The notes under the pieces were generated by a model. That model was not told the origin of the DNA. It was given only the letters and a program-made list of their open reading frames with translations, and ran no database searches. From CAZOVB01 sp964583095 (GTDB taxonomy: Bacteria; Planctomycetota; Phycisphaerae; SM23-33), in assembly GCA_964583095.1 (NCBI GenBank), contig CAZOVB010000115.1, positions 1-7,494 of the forward strand: a DNA stretch of 7,494 bases, given 5' to 3'. Of the stretch, positions 1 through 6,079 are shown one piece after another (within the stretch, counting starts at the first letter, position 1; each line of letters begins with the position of its first letter). The position numbers and the translations under genes were made by a program.

Positions 1-842
1 CCCGCAACCGCTCCGCCGACCCTCCGCGTCCACGTCCAGAGTCGCAGCAGCCCCACCCCGAGCCAGGCGGCCGGCCGGGACCAGTGCTCCCGCATCAAAA
101 GCACCTTTGTCTGGAAGAGTTTCACCGTCTTGTCCGCCCGCGTCCGCTCCGATGCTCCGCCGTGGTGGATGATCGTCGCCTCCGGACACACCTTGCATTT
201 CATCCCCAGCCTGGCCGCCCGCAGACACAGGTCGAACTCCTCGCCGTACATGAAGAACCGTTCGTCAAAGCCCCCAAGCCGCTCCCAGTTGTCCCGGCCG
301 ATCAGCAGAAAGCACCCGCTGATGATGTCCACTTCCTTTACCTCATCCCTGCCGTAGCTGGGCATCCAGTCCCTATTGAAAACCTCCGACTTCGGAAACA
401 CCTGGTTGAGCCCCAGCGCCACGCACAGCAGGCTCCACAAGCTAGGCCTCCGCCAGCAGGAGGTCGGGTTCAGCGACCCATCGGAAAACAGCGTCCTGCC
501 CCCGTAGATGTTCCCGCCGCCATCCGCCTCGGCAAAGGCAACCAACCTGTCGATCGCCCCATCCAGCACCACCGTGTCCGGATTCAGCAGCAGCAGGTAC
601 TTCCCCGTCGCCTGCTCGGCCGCGATGTTGTTGCCCCGGGCAAATCCATGATTGCTCTCAGACGCGATCAGCTTGACATCCGGGAACCTCTCAGCAACCG
701 CCTCGGCCGAATCATCCGTCGAAGCGTTGTCCAGCACGATCACTTCGCAATCAGTCTCCCGCGTCCACGCACATACAGATTCCAGACACGCCAGCGTCTT
801 TTCTCGCGTGTTATAGCTGATGATCAAAGTCGAGATTAGCAT
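1..842 (-). CDS. WbbL-like glycosyltransferase family 2, 3' end cut off by the window
   Basis: This is an inverting GT2 glycosyltransferase, with 280 complete codons visible from the ATG at 842 and no stop before the left edge. Reading the minus strand gives LISTLIISYNTRE (2-14), CEVIVLDNASTDDS (32-45), SNHGFARGNNIA (63-74) and the LLLLNPDTVV strand (83-92), where NPDT takes the place of the DXD motif. These are followed by VDIISGCFLLIGRD (171-184), GGFDERFFMYGEEFDLCLRA (190-209) with the acidic catalytic pair, and TIIHHGGAS (223-231). This set is characteristic of WbbL/RfbF-type enzymes, many of them rhamnosyltransferases. The start has GAAGG eight bases upstream and overlaps the previous gene by 7 bases (ATGCTAA). 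G+C is about 60-77%, higher than its upstream neighbour. The family is certain; the donor sugar is not. Relatives usually end within about 20-60 residues of this point. Confidence 0.93.
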   Translation of the reverse strand, partial: MLISTLIISYNTREKTLACLESVCAWTRETDCEVIVLDNASTDDSAEAVAERFPDVKLIASESNHGFARGNNIAAEQATGKYLLLLNPDTVVLDGAIDRLVAFAEADGGGNIYGGRTLFSDGSLNPTSCWRRPSLWSLLCVALGLNQVFPKSEVFNRDWMPSYGRDEVKEVDIISGCFLLIGRDNWERLGGFDERFFMYGEEFDLCLRAARLGMKCKVCPEATIIHHGGASERTRADKTVKLFQTKVLLMREHWSRPAAWLGVGLLRLWTWTRRVGGAVA

Positions 843-1663
843 TGGTCACGCCTTCGCATACTGCACTTGACCGTACGCCCCGCCACCCGGATAGTGTCTC
901 GTAGCAGACGGACCGGTCCCGCAAGACCCCTATCAAAGATGTAGGTGCCTATCCCAGGTTCCTCCAATGATATTGACCCCAGATTGGGAAACCTATTACT
1001 CACGATAGACGGATTCACAAGACGCCCACGTTTTCGATTTGACACATTATCACCATGTACCAACTGTACCCATCCCGGTGCCGAGCCAATATGGTGAACG
1101 GGGGCCCATTTCCCCGCCTCTGGATGCGGGCAGCTCCATGTCGTCTGAATGTCATTCCCGTTCGGTTCCACGAATGATATAAATGCATTCGCCCTATCGA
1201 CCCGTCGATAGGCCCGCCTTCCGCACATGACAATGCCTGTGTCCCAGTTGATCCAATGCCGGTGACTCCCCTGGACTGCATTCCTTACATCCTCCAAGTA
1301 GCTCGGGCATAGGGCATCATCGTTGTCAAGTCGTGTTGTCACTATTGCACGCGTATCATGATGCACATGATCTCGTACAGCGCTTAAGAGCACAGCCCTT
1401 GTCAATTCCTCGCAGAAATACACATGCGTACCCGGGCTTTGGAGACCTGCCAGTTGTTCACGATATGGTGACGGCGTTTGTCGATCGCAGAATAGCAGCC
1501 AGTGAAACTCGCCTGTTGTCTGTGTTTTCATCGACCGCAGACAATACTTCTGAAACAATTGCCATCTTCCTGCAAGCCAGTCGGGTTCCAATCCGCGTTG
1601 GCACCATTGCATCGGCATGCGCACGTTATACTTTGTAAGGACTATGTGGACACACTCTTCCAT
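836..1663 (-). CDS. Putative rhamnosyltransferase family glycosyltransferase (PF11316-like)
   Basis: This soluble 275-residue glycosyltransferase resembles the family annotated as putative rhamnosyl transferase. The features I recognise are HIVLTKYNVRM (6-16) near the N-terminus, RWQLFQKYCLRSMKTQT (33-49), FHWLLFCD (53-60), the strong TTRLDNDDAL signature (109-118) that supplies the acidic metal/donor site, and WVQLVHGDNVSN (198-209). The family name reflects early annotation, so rhamnose as the donor sugar is a guess. The ATG at 1663 is chosen because the family motif begins only five residues later. No Shine-Dalgarno sequence is visible there, and Met16 or Met18 would cut into the motif. 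It follows the Wzy-like gene after 48 bases and its TAA stop overlaps the next start by 7 bases. Composition is uneven, about 40-65% per 60-base row, mostly lower than the gene to its left. Confidence 0.82.
   Translation of the reverse strand: MEECVHIVLTKYNVRMPMQWCQRGLEPDWLAGRWQLFQKYCLRSMKTQTTGEFHWLLFCDRQTPSPYREQLAGLQSPGTHVYFCEELTRAVLLSAVRDHVHHDTRAIVTTRLDNDDALCPSYLEDVRNAVQGSHRHWINWDTGIVMCGRRAYRRVDRANAFISFVEPNGNDIQTTWSCPHPEAGKWAPVHHIGSAPGWVQLVHGDNVSNRKRGRLVNPSIVSNRFPNLGSISLEEPGIGTYIFDRGLAGPVRLLRDTIRVAGRTVKCSMRRRDQC
851..855 (-). promoter_or_regulatory. Shine-Dalgarno-like GAAGG of the left-edge family 2 glycosyltransferase
   Basis: GAAGG lies eight bases before the ATG at 842, inside the final codons of the putative rhamnosyltransferase gene. 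It supports this start, which is also where the GT2 homology begins. Confidence 0.5.
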
Positions 1664-1711
1664 TAGTTATCTAACACTCATACCGTCAGGCTATATCCAC
1701 CAGTACAGGCC

Positions 1712-3070
1712 TCACGGGTTTGGGATTGATGTGTGGACTCTTGCACCGAAGGTACTGCGCATCTTTGTCACACGTAGTCTACTGTGCGTATGCTCATGCA
1801 AACTACTGCACATTGACAACAGCATGTACCAGATCACCATAATCTGCCCGAAATAGCTCACCGCGATAAAGCACATGCAGTGGGCGAACAGCGATACGCC
1901 CAGCCCCCAGACCATCATCTCGCGAGGCTTGTCGCGACATACCGCCTTGCGGACTCTTCCAACAAATCCATATGCCACGCACAGGCCGGCAACGAAGAGA
2001 ACCAAGGTCGCCAGACCGCCCCTCACCCCTTCCAGAACATACTGGTTGGTCACGTCCTGCAGGCCCCGCCCCCAATGGGCGGTGCTTTTGGTCCCCAATA
2101 CCGCCCATTCACCGAGACTGCGTATCGCGGCATCAATCAGCCGGAACCTGTGATAGCCCGTCGAACCACCCACAAGGTCGATTCGGCTGATCAGGTGCCA
2201 CACCGGGGCCTGCATCGCCAAGTGCAGACCCAGCAGGCCGAGTCCGAGTGTCCACCGCACCTCCCGCATTGAATCCCGAAGGAAGTAGAAGAGCATACCG
2301 ACCAGCACAGCGCTAACAGCGGCCGCCGGCGTGCTCGAGGCCGTGCAGATCACAATACCCACGCTCGCGATGGTCCCGGCCACCGCCAACGTCCGATCCC
2401 TACCGCCCTTCCACCACAGCGCCAGCATCAGTGGAATCTGAGTCGCCCAGAAACACCCAGCCATGATCGCATGCGGAAACGGCCCCTGACAGCGGAGCTT
2501 GCCCTCTCGGACATTCGTGACCTCGGGCACGCCGCCCAGGACCGAGAACATGTTTCGACCTGTGGCCTTCTCCATCAGGAACACGAACATTACCGGCACG
2601 GCCAGTATGGCAAGCCCCCTCGCGATCATCTCCACATCCCCCCAGTTCCGAATCAGGCAACGAAGCAGGAAGTACCCCCCCACCGCATCGTACATCGCAC
2701 CCATCTTGTAGATGAACGCTCGGCTTGACGCATATTGAAGCGTGTAGACTATCGTCCCGCTGACAGCAAACGCGATCAGAACCTTATCCAGTATACACCA
2801 CCGAAACCCAACGTACTCGCCCCGCAGCAGCACCCGGATCCAACCCGCAAGGACCATGAGACGGATCATATTGAAGTCCAGACCAACAACCACAACCCTC
2901 TGGGCTGGCGCCATCACGCACGCCATGACCAGGATGGGCAGGACAGCATACCGCCGCGGGACAGCAGTCACGGCTGCCCCCAGAACAGCGATACCCGCCG
3001 CCCCCGCAGGATGCAGCGTCGTCTTGTCCACGAAGCTAGCTCTGAAATGTTCGATCGCTGAATCGCTCAT
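1712..3070 (-). CDS. O-antigen ligase/polymerase-like integral membrane protein (probable Wzy)
   Basis: This polytopic inner-membrane protein has 452 residues and roughly 11-12 predicted hydrophobic segments by eye, for example 23-38, 68-83, 94-112, 149-166, 200-220, 226-264, 351-371 and 386-422. Its best-marked part is the large periplasmic-type loop, residues 300-352, with STGYHRFRLIDAAI, GTKSTAHWG and DVTNQYVLEGVRGG. It also has RCQGPFPHAIMAG at 193-205. I associate this pattern with the O-antigen ligase (PF04932-like) families. Within a flippase plus glycosyltransferase cluster the likeliest role is Wzy polymerisation of the flipped repeat unit; a WaaL-like ligase is the alternative. The start overlaps the preceding gene as ATGA, with GGGGTAGGAG directly before it. 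After the last membrane segment there is a basic, His/Arg-rich tail of about 30 residues. The coding DNA there drops from about 60% to 45-53% G+C. A 48-base gap follows. Confidence 0.85.
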   Translation of the reverse strand: MSDSAIEHFRASFVDKTTLHPAGAAGIAVLGAAVTAVPRRYAVLPILVMACVMAPAQRVVVVGLDFNMIRLMVLAGWIRVLLRGEYVGFRWCILDKVLIAFAVSGTIVYTLQYASSRAFIYKMGAMYDAVGGYFLLRCLIRNWGDVEMIARGLAILAVPVMFVFLMEKATGRNMFSVLGGVPEVTNVREGKLRCQGPFPHAIMAGCFWATQIPLMLALWWKGGRDRTLAVAGTIASVGIVICTASSTPAAAVSAVLVGMLFYFLRDSMREVRWTLGLGLLGLHLAMQAPVWHLISRIDLVGGSTGYHRFRLIDAAIRSLGEWAVLGTKSTAHWGRGLQDVTNQYVLEGVRGGLATLVLFVAGLCVAYGFVGRVRKAVCRDKPREMMVWGLGVSLFAHCMCFIAVSYFGQIMVIWYMLLSMCSSLHEHTHSRLRVTKMRSTFGARVHTSIPNP

Positions 3071-3999
3071 CTCCTACCCCGGATCTTAGTCAGGAGTGGA
3101 TACGGCATCATAGAATACGCCAAGGCCTGATAGTAGCGAGCTGACAACGGTTGAAAACGTATGCCCTGACAGGCAGTCTTCAAAGCTCCCAATGCCTGGC
3201 CATCCCGTTTCTGACATACGACGCTTTCCATAACATGTGCCGCCAAGCCATTATCCTTTGACACATTAGCCCCTGCATCTGTGCCAAACACATCATCGTA
3301 GGACACACCCCTCCTCTTGCACGCCTTCTCACGAACAAGACGCACGAATTTCGCCCGCCTGGTTGGATCCCGCCTTGTAATCGACTCAAACGACACCCGG
3401 TACGAGTACAACACATCCGGTATCACCCTCATGGGCGCCACCTCCCCCAATCTAAGAATGAAATCATAGCCCTGCCCGATCCGAAGCGCTTCATCAAACC
3501 CGAGCTGCCGCCCAAGTTCCGTCCGAAACATGATAGTGGGATCGTGCGAGGGCATTCGGAACGCATCAATATCCGCAGCGCATTCTTCCGGGGCTTTTCT
3601 TTTACTGATGGGCGCCACATGTCGGGCATCAATCAGCAGATCGTATCCGCTCTGCACTGCTCCAAGCTGAGGCTCGACCGAAAAAGCATCCAATAACCTC
3701 TCAACGCGTTCCGGGTGACTAAGGTCGTCGGCGTCCTGAATCACGCAGTACTCGCCATTCGCAACCTCCAGAGCATGGTTCATTGCCGCCGCCTTACCGG
3801 CATTTTCTTGCCACACGATGCGGAGTCTCTCGTCTTTCAGCTCTGCAAGGGTATCGACACTGCCGTCAGTACTGCCGTCATTTACCACAATCACTTCATG
3901 ATTCCCAGTAGTCTGATTCAGACTCGTTCTGACACTGTCATACAGCACATCTCCTGCATTAAACGAACAGATGACAATGGACGCACACTCCTTTCTCAT
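3067..3999 (-). CDS. Glycosyltransferase family 2 (GT-A fold)
   Basis: This is a second inverting GT2 enzyme, 310 residues, in the same presumed repeat-unit pathway. The N-terminus has the classic pattern SIVICSFNAGD (7-17), EVIVVNDGSTDGS (35-47) and ENAGKAAAMNHAL (65-77). The metal-binding motif is intact as YCVIQDADD (84-92). Further on, GQGYDFILRL (175-184) sits where many relatives have an acidic pair before the LRL helix. Here Gly177 and Tyr178 precede Asp179, so the catalytic base is probably Asp179, though this is only inferred. VLYSYRVSFESITR (196-209) is the usual end of the GT2 core. The last 100 residues are a less recognisable tail without clear membrane helices. It starts 5 bases after the previous TGA, with AGGG nine bases upstream, and shares ATGA with the following Wzy-like gene. 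The donor sugar is unknown. Confidence 0.92.
   Translation of the reverse strand: MRKECASIVICSFNAGDVLYDSVRTSLNQTTGNHEVIVVNDGSTDGSVDTLAELKDERLRIVWQENAGKAAAMNHALEVANGEYCVIQDADDLSHPERVERLLDAFSVEPQLGAVQSGYDLLIDARHVAPISKRKAPEECAADIDAFRMPSHDPTIMFRTELGRQLGFDEALRIGQGYDFILRLGEVAPMRVIPDVLYSYRVSFESITRRDPTRRAKFVRLVREKACKRRGVSYDDVFGTDAGANVSKDNGLAAHVMESVVCQKRDGQALGALKTACQGIRFQPLSARYYQALAYSMMPYPLLTKIRGRR
3071..3080 (-). promoter_or_regulatory. Purine-rich ribosome-binding region of the Wzy-like gene
   Basis: GGGGTAGGAG runs directly into the ATG at 3070. The GGAG part is too close to the start to be ideal, but the GGGG part lies about six bases away. Together with the shared ATGA stop/start this fits coupled translation. 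Confidence 0.45.
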
Positions 4000-4004
4000 T
4001 AGCT

Positions 4005-4853
4005 TCAGCCCTGCTTACCCACCACAAGTGCTTTGAACTTGCGAGCGCAACGATGCACAAATGCTCTCGGGCCTATATAACGGCCTATATCATACGGTGC
4101 TTCTTGGACTTCAGCAGCCTGCCTTTGAATTCGGCCGATCAGTTGTGTCACTGTTGAAACACCCGACGGTCCTGCCGACAGGCCTGCATAGCGTGCGATA
4201 TCCTGGTCAGTCTTTATTCGACAGTATTTGGACCTTGGGTCGTCCATGTTTTCCATGACAAGAAATGGGTACAACCATCCCACCATGTAACCCCTCCGGC
4301 ATACTCTCATCATCCAATGGGGGAATGATTCGCCCTCCCTAAGCTTGCCGACCCTTTCCACGCACTCCCTTTTGACGAATACTCCACCTCCGCCGACCCA
4401 GCAATTCAGCATCATTTTCTCGTCGCCGGATAGATTGACGATCTTCTGTCTGGCCTTCTCCGGCACGACGTCTTCCTTTGCGAATGGCCAACATCCCAGC
4501 ACACCTACTTCCGGATTCGCTTCATGTGCGTTCCTGATTCTATCCTGCCACCCGTCGGGCAATAAAAGGTCGTCATCCACCTTTCCTATAATAGGTGCCC
4601 TTGACTCTCTCATAAACCAATTGGTTGGTTCTCTCAACAATCGGTTTTCAGGCGAATGTTTATATCGTATCACTCTTGGATGGTTGGCGAACGATTCCAC
4701 AACGCTTCTCGTCTCTCGATCGTTACCGTTGTGCCATATCCATACACTCATCCCCGCTGGACTACATCTCAACAGTCTCCTAAGAGACACTTCTGTGTAC
4801 CTAGGCCGGTTGTAAGTAACCATCAACACATCAATGCTGGATTCCCTACCCAT
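4005..4853 (-). CDS. Glycosyltransferase family 2 (GT-A fold)
   Basis: This is an inverting GT2-type glycosyltransferase of 282 residues, expected to work on the cytoplasmic side of the inner membrane in repeat-unit assembly. It opens with the nucleotide-binding strand IDVLMVTYNRP (7-17). It has a metal-binding DXD-type motif in GKVDDDLLLPDGW (90-102; Asp93-95), followed by VGVLGCWPF. The region 176-207, with SFPHWMMR and ENMDDPRS, looks like the acceptor-side end of the domain. No transmembrane segment is seen. The start is well supported: AGAGGT lies six bases upstream, and ATGGGTAG overlaps the stop of the preceding GT4 gene by 8 bases, so translational coupling is likely. The stop is TGA, 5 bases before the next gene. 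G+C is about 42-52% in the rows counted. The sugar specificity is not recognisable. Confidence 0.9.
   Translation of the reverse strand: MGRESSIDVLMVTYNRPRYTEVSLRRLLRCSPAGMSVWIWHNGNDRETRSVVESFANHPRVIRYKHSPENRLLREPTNWFMRESRAPIIGKVDDDLLLPDGWQDRIRNAHEANPEVGVLGCWPFAKEDVVPEKARQKIVNLSGDEKMMLNCWVGGGGVFVKRECVERVGKLREGESFPHWMMRVCRRGYMVGWLYPFLVMENMDDPRSKYCRIKTDQDIARYAGLSAGPSGVSTVTQLIGRIQRQAAEVQEAPYDIGRYIGPRAFVHRCARKFKALVVGKQG
4009..4012 (-). promoter_or_regulatory. Shine-Dalgarno-like AGGG of the second family 2 glycosyltransferase
   Basis: AGGG sits nine bases before the ATG at 3999, within the end of the preceding gene. With only five bases between stop and start, ribosomes may simply re-initiate. 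The match is short, so confidence is moderate. Confidence 0.45.
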
Positions 4854-6054
4854 TCGCGACCTCTAGAAGAGCATTTTCCAATTTCCTGACCTGATTCTTC
4901 GTGTCGAAGTGGCTCTTCATTCGCTCTCGCCCTGCCCTTCCCATACGACGGCGAAGGGTCGGATCTTTGGCGAGAGTGACGATTGCCTCTGCCATGGCAT
5001 CGGTATCATGCTCAGACACCAATAGCCCCGTGCGACCGTGGATGACTTGATCCAATATACCTCCCGACCTAGTACCAACAACTGGAAGTGCGGTAGATGC
5101 AGCCTCCGCACAACTTACCCCAAAACCTTCAATCCAACCGGTTTTCCCCGTCAAGGAATGCTGCAGGAAGGCATTGGAAGCCTGCAGTTCCTGGAGTACG
5201 CCAGGCGAAGGCAACTCACCGCGAAAGGCAACAGATTCACTCACACCCAGTTCTTTGCTAAGGGCTTCCAACCCCCCTCTCTCTCTTCCATCGCCCACTA
5301 TTACCAGCCGTCCATATCCCAACCTTCTCCTTGCCTCCGCAAAAGCCAGCAGAGTCTCCCGAACCCCCTTTTCTTTACTGAGACGGGAGACGCAGACCCC
5401 TTGGAAACCCTTGTCCCTATTCCCATCCAATGGGATGAATTCACCAATTGGAACGCCACAAGGGATAACATAGATATTCTCAGCACATACACCTATCTCT
5501 GTCAGCACATCTTTCTGCCTTGTTCCCACCACTATGCACGCCGCGAACTTTCTGACATGACGCACGAGACTGCTGCGATACCATCGATTCCTCAACGACG
5601 ACGACAGATCCCTGCCATGAAAATGTGCGACCAATGGAAGCTCCATGGCCTCCACAGACGGAAGAACTCGCAAGGCGTCCCACCCGAAATGACACAACAT
5701 GACGTCCGGTTTCTGCTTCCTAATGGTTGCCTTGATGGCCGACAGGTCACCGCCGCGGGCCGCGAAGAAGTTACCGCTTGGAGCATTTCGAAGCCGCCAG
5801 AGCCAACGGCTTCGGCCCCTCTCGCATACCGGTTCGGTGTCGAGGATGTCGATCTCGATGTCGTCCAGCGGATAGTCCTCCTGGTTTTGGTAGCCCCAAG
5901 TAATAACAGACGGCTTGACCCGCTTGAACAGTCGAAGCTGACGCCAGAGCCATACCTCGCTTCGAACGCCAAGCTGGAAGGTGACGACGGATAGACGGGG
6001 CATAGGCTTATCGCGTCCGGATAATGTAGATTGTGTCTCTTGCGCGTTATTCAT
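4846..6054 (-). CDS. Glycosyltransferase family 4 (GT-B fold)
   Basis: This is a cytoplasmic or membrane-associated GT4 retaining glycosyltransferase of 402 residues, expected to add one sugar from a nucleotide-sugar donor to the growing lipid-linked repeat unit. The N-terminal acceptor domain includes HFHGRDLS at 144-151. The C-terminal Glycos_transf_1 domain starts near 218 with VCVSRLSKEKG at 221-230, the usual donor-phosphate-contact region, followed by VIVGDG at 251-256. The EX7E motif is intact (Glu309 and Glu317 in IEGFGVSCAE), followed by LPVVGTRSGG. The start is uncertain. The ATG at 6054 gives a 17-residue polar leader, while Met18 (codon at 6003-6001) begins MPRLSVVTF, the usual first beta strand. 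Neither has a clear Shine-Dalgarno sequence. It begins 24 bases after the flippase stop, and its TAG stop overlaps the next gene by 8 bases. Donor, acceptor and linkage cannot be read from the sequence. Confidence 0.93.
   Translation of the reverse strand: MNNAQETQSTLSGRDKPMPRLSVVTFQLGVRSEVWLWRQLRLFKRVKPSVITWGYQNQEDYPLDDIEIDILDTEPVCERGRSRWLWRLRNAPSGNFFAARGGDLSAIKATIRKQKPDVMLCHFGWDALRVLPSVEAMELPLVAHFHGRDLSSSLRNRWYRSSLVRHVRKFAACIVVGTRQKDVLTEIGVCAENIYVIPCGVPIGEFIPLDGNRDKGFQGVCVSRLSKEKGVRETLLAFAEARRRLGYGRLVIVGDGRERGGLEALSKELGVSESVAFRGELPSPGVLQELQASNAFLQHSLTGKTGWIEGFGVSCAEAASTALPVVGTRSGGILDQVIHGRTGLLVSEHDTDAMAEAIVTLAKDPTLRRRMGRAGRERMKSHFDTKNQVRKLENALLEVANG
4859..4864 (-). promoter_or_regulatory. 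Shine-Dalgarno site of the first family 2 glycosyltransferase
   Basis: AGAGGT lies inside the last codons of the preceding GT4 gene. Its GAGG core is six bases from the ATG at 4853, a good ribosome-binding distance. It supports that start and a coupled reading of the two genes. Confidence 0.65.
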
Positions 6055-6079
6055 GGTATTCGCTACAGTCGTGCTATCG

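Noticed and set aside
84..839. Plus-strand open frame of 251 codons
   Set aside because: It lies opposite a clear GT2 gene on the minus strand, and its product is low-complexity Arg/Pro/Gln-rich with no recognisable domain, typical of an antisense frame in G+C-rich DNA.
1664..1711. Possible terminator or promoter in the 48-base gap
   Set aside because: I found no strong hairpin followed by a T-run and no convincing -35/-10 pair. The gap is only moderately A+T-rich.
1617..1856. Plus-strand open frame across the 48-base gap between the Wzy-like gene and the PF11316-like gene
   Set aside because: Most of it lies opposite the two minus-strand genes. No ribosome-binding site or known family was seen, so it is not supported as a small gene.
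2735..3061. Plus-strand open frame of 108 codons opposite the Wzy-like gene
   Set aside because: The product is Asp/His/Arg/Pro-rich and unlike a folded protein. The minus strand has the membrane-protein pattern.
4345..4815. Plus-strand open frame of 156 codons
   Set aside because: It is antisense to a GT2 gene with an intact DDD motif. The product is Ser/Pro/Leu-rich without any domain.
5038..5994. Plus-strand open frame of 318 codons
   Set aside because: It is antisense to the GT4 gene, whose motifs (HFHGRDLS, SRLSKEKG, EX7E) are intact on the minus strand. The plus product shows no family pattern.
6055..6079. Possible regulatory element between the flippase and GT4 genes
   Set aside because: Too short, with no inverted repeat or ribosome-binding match that I could identify.
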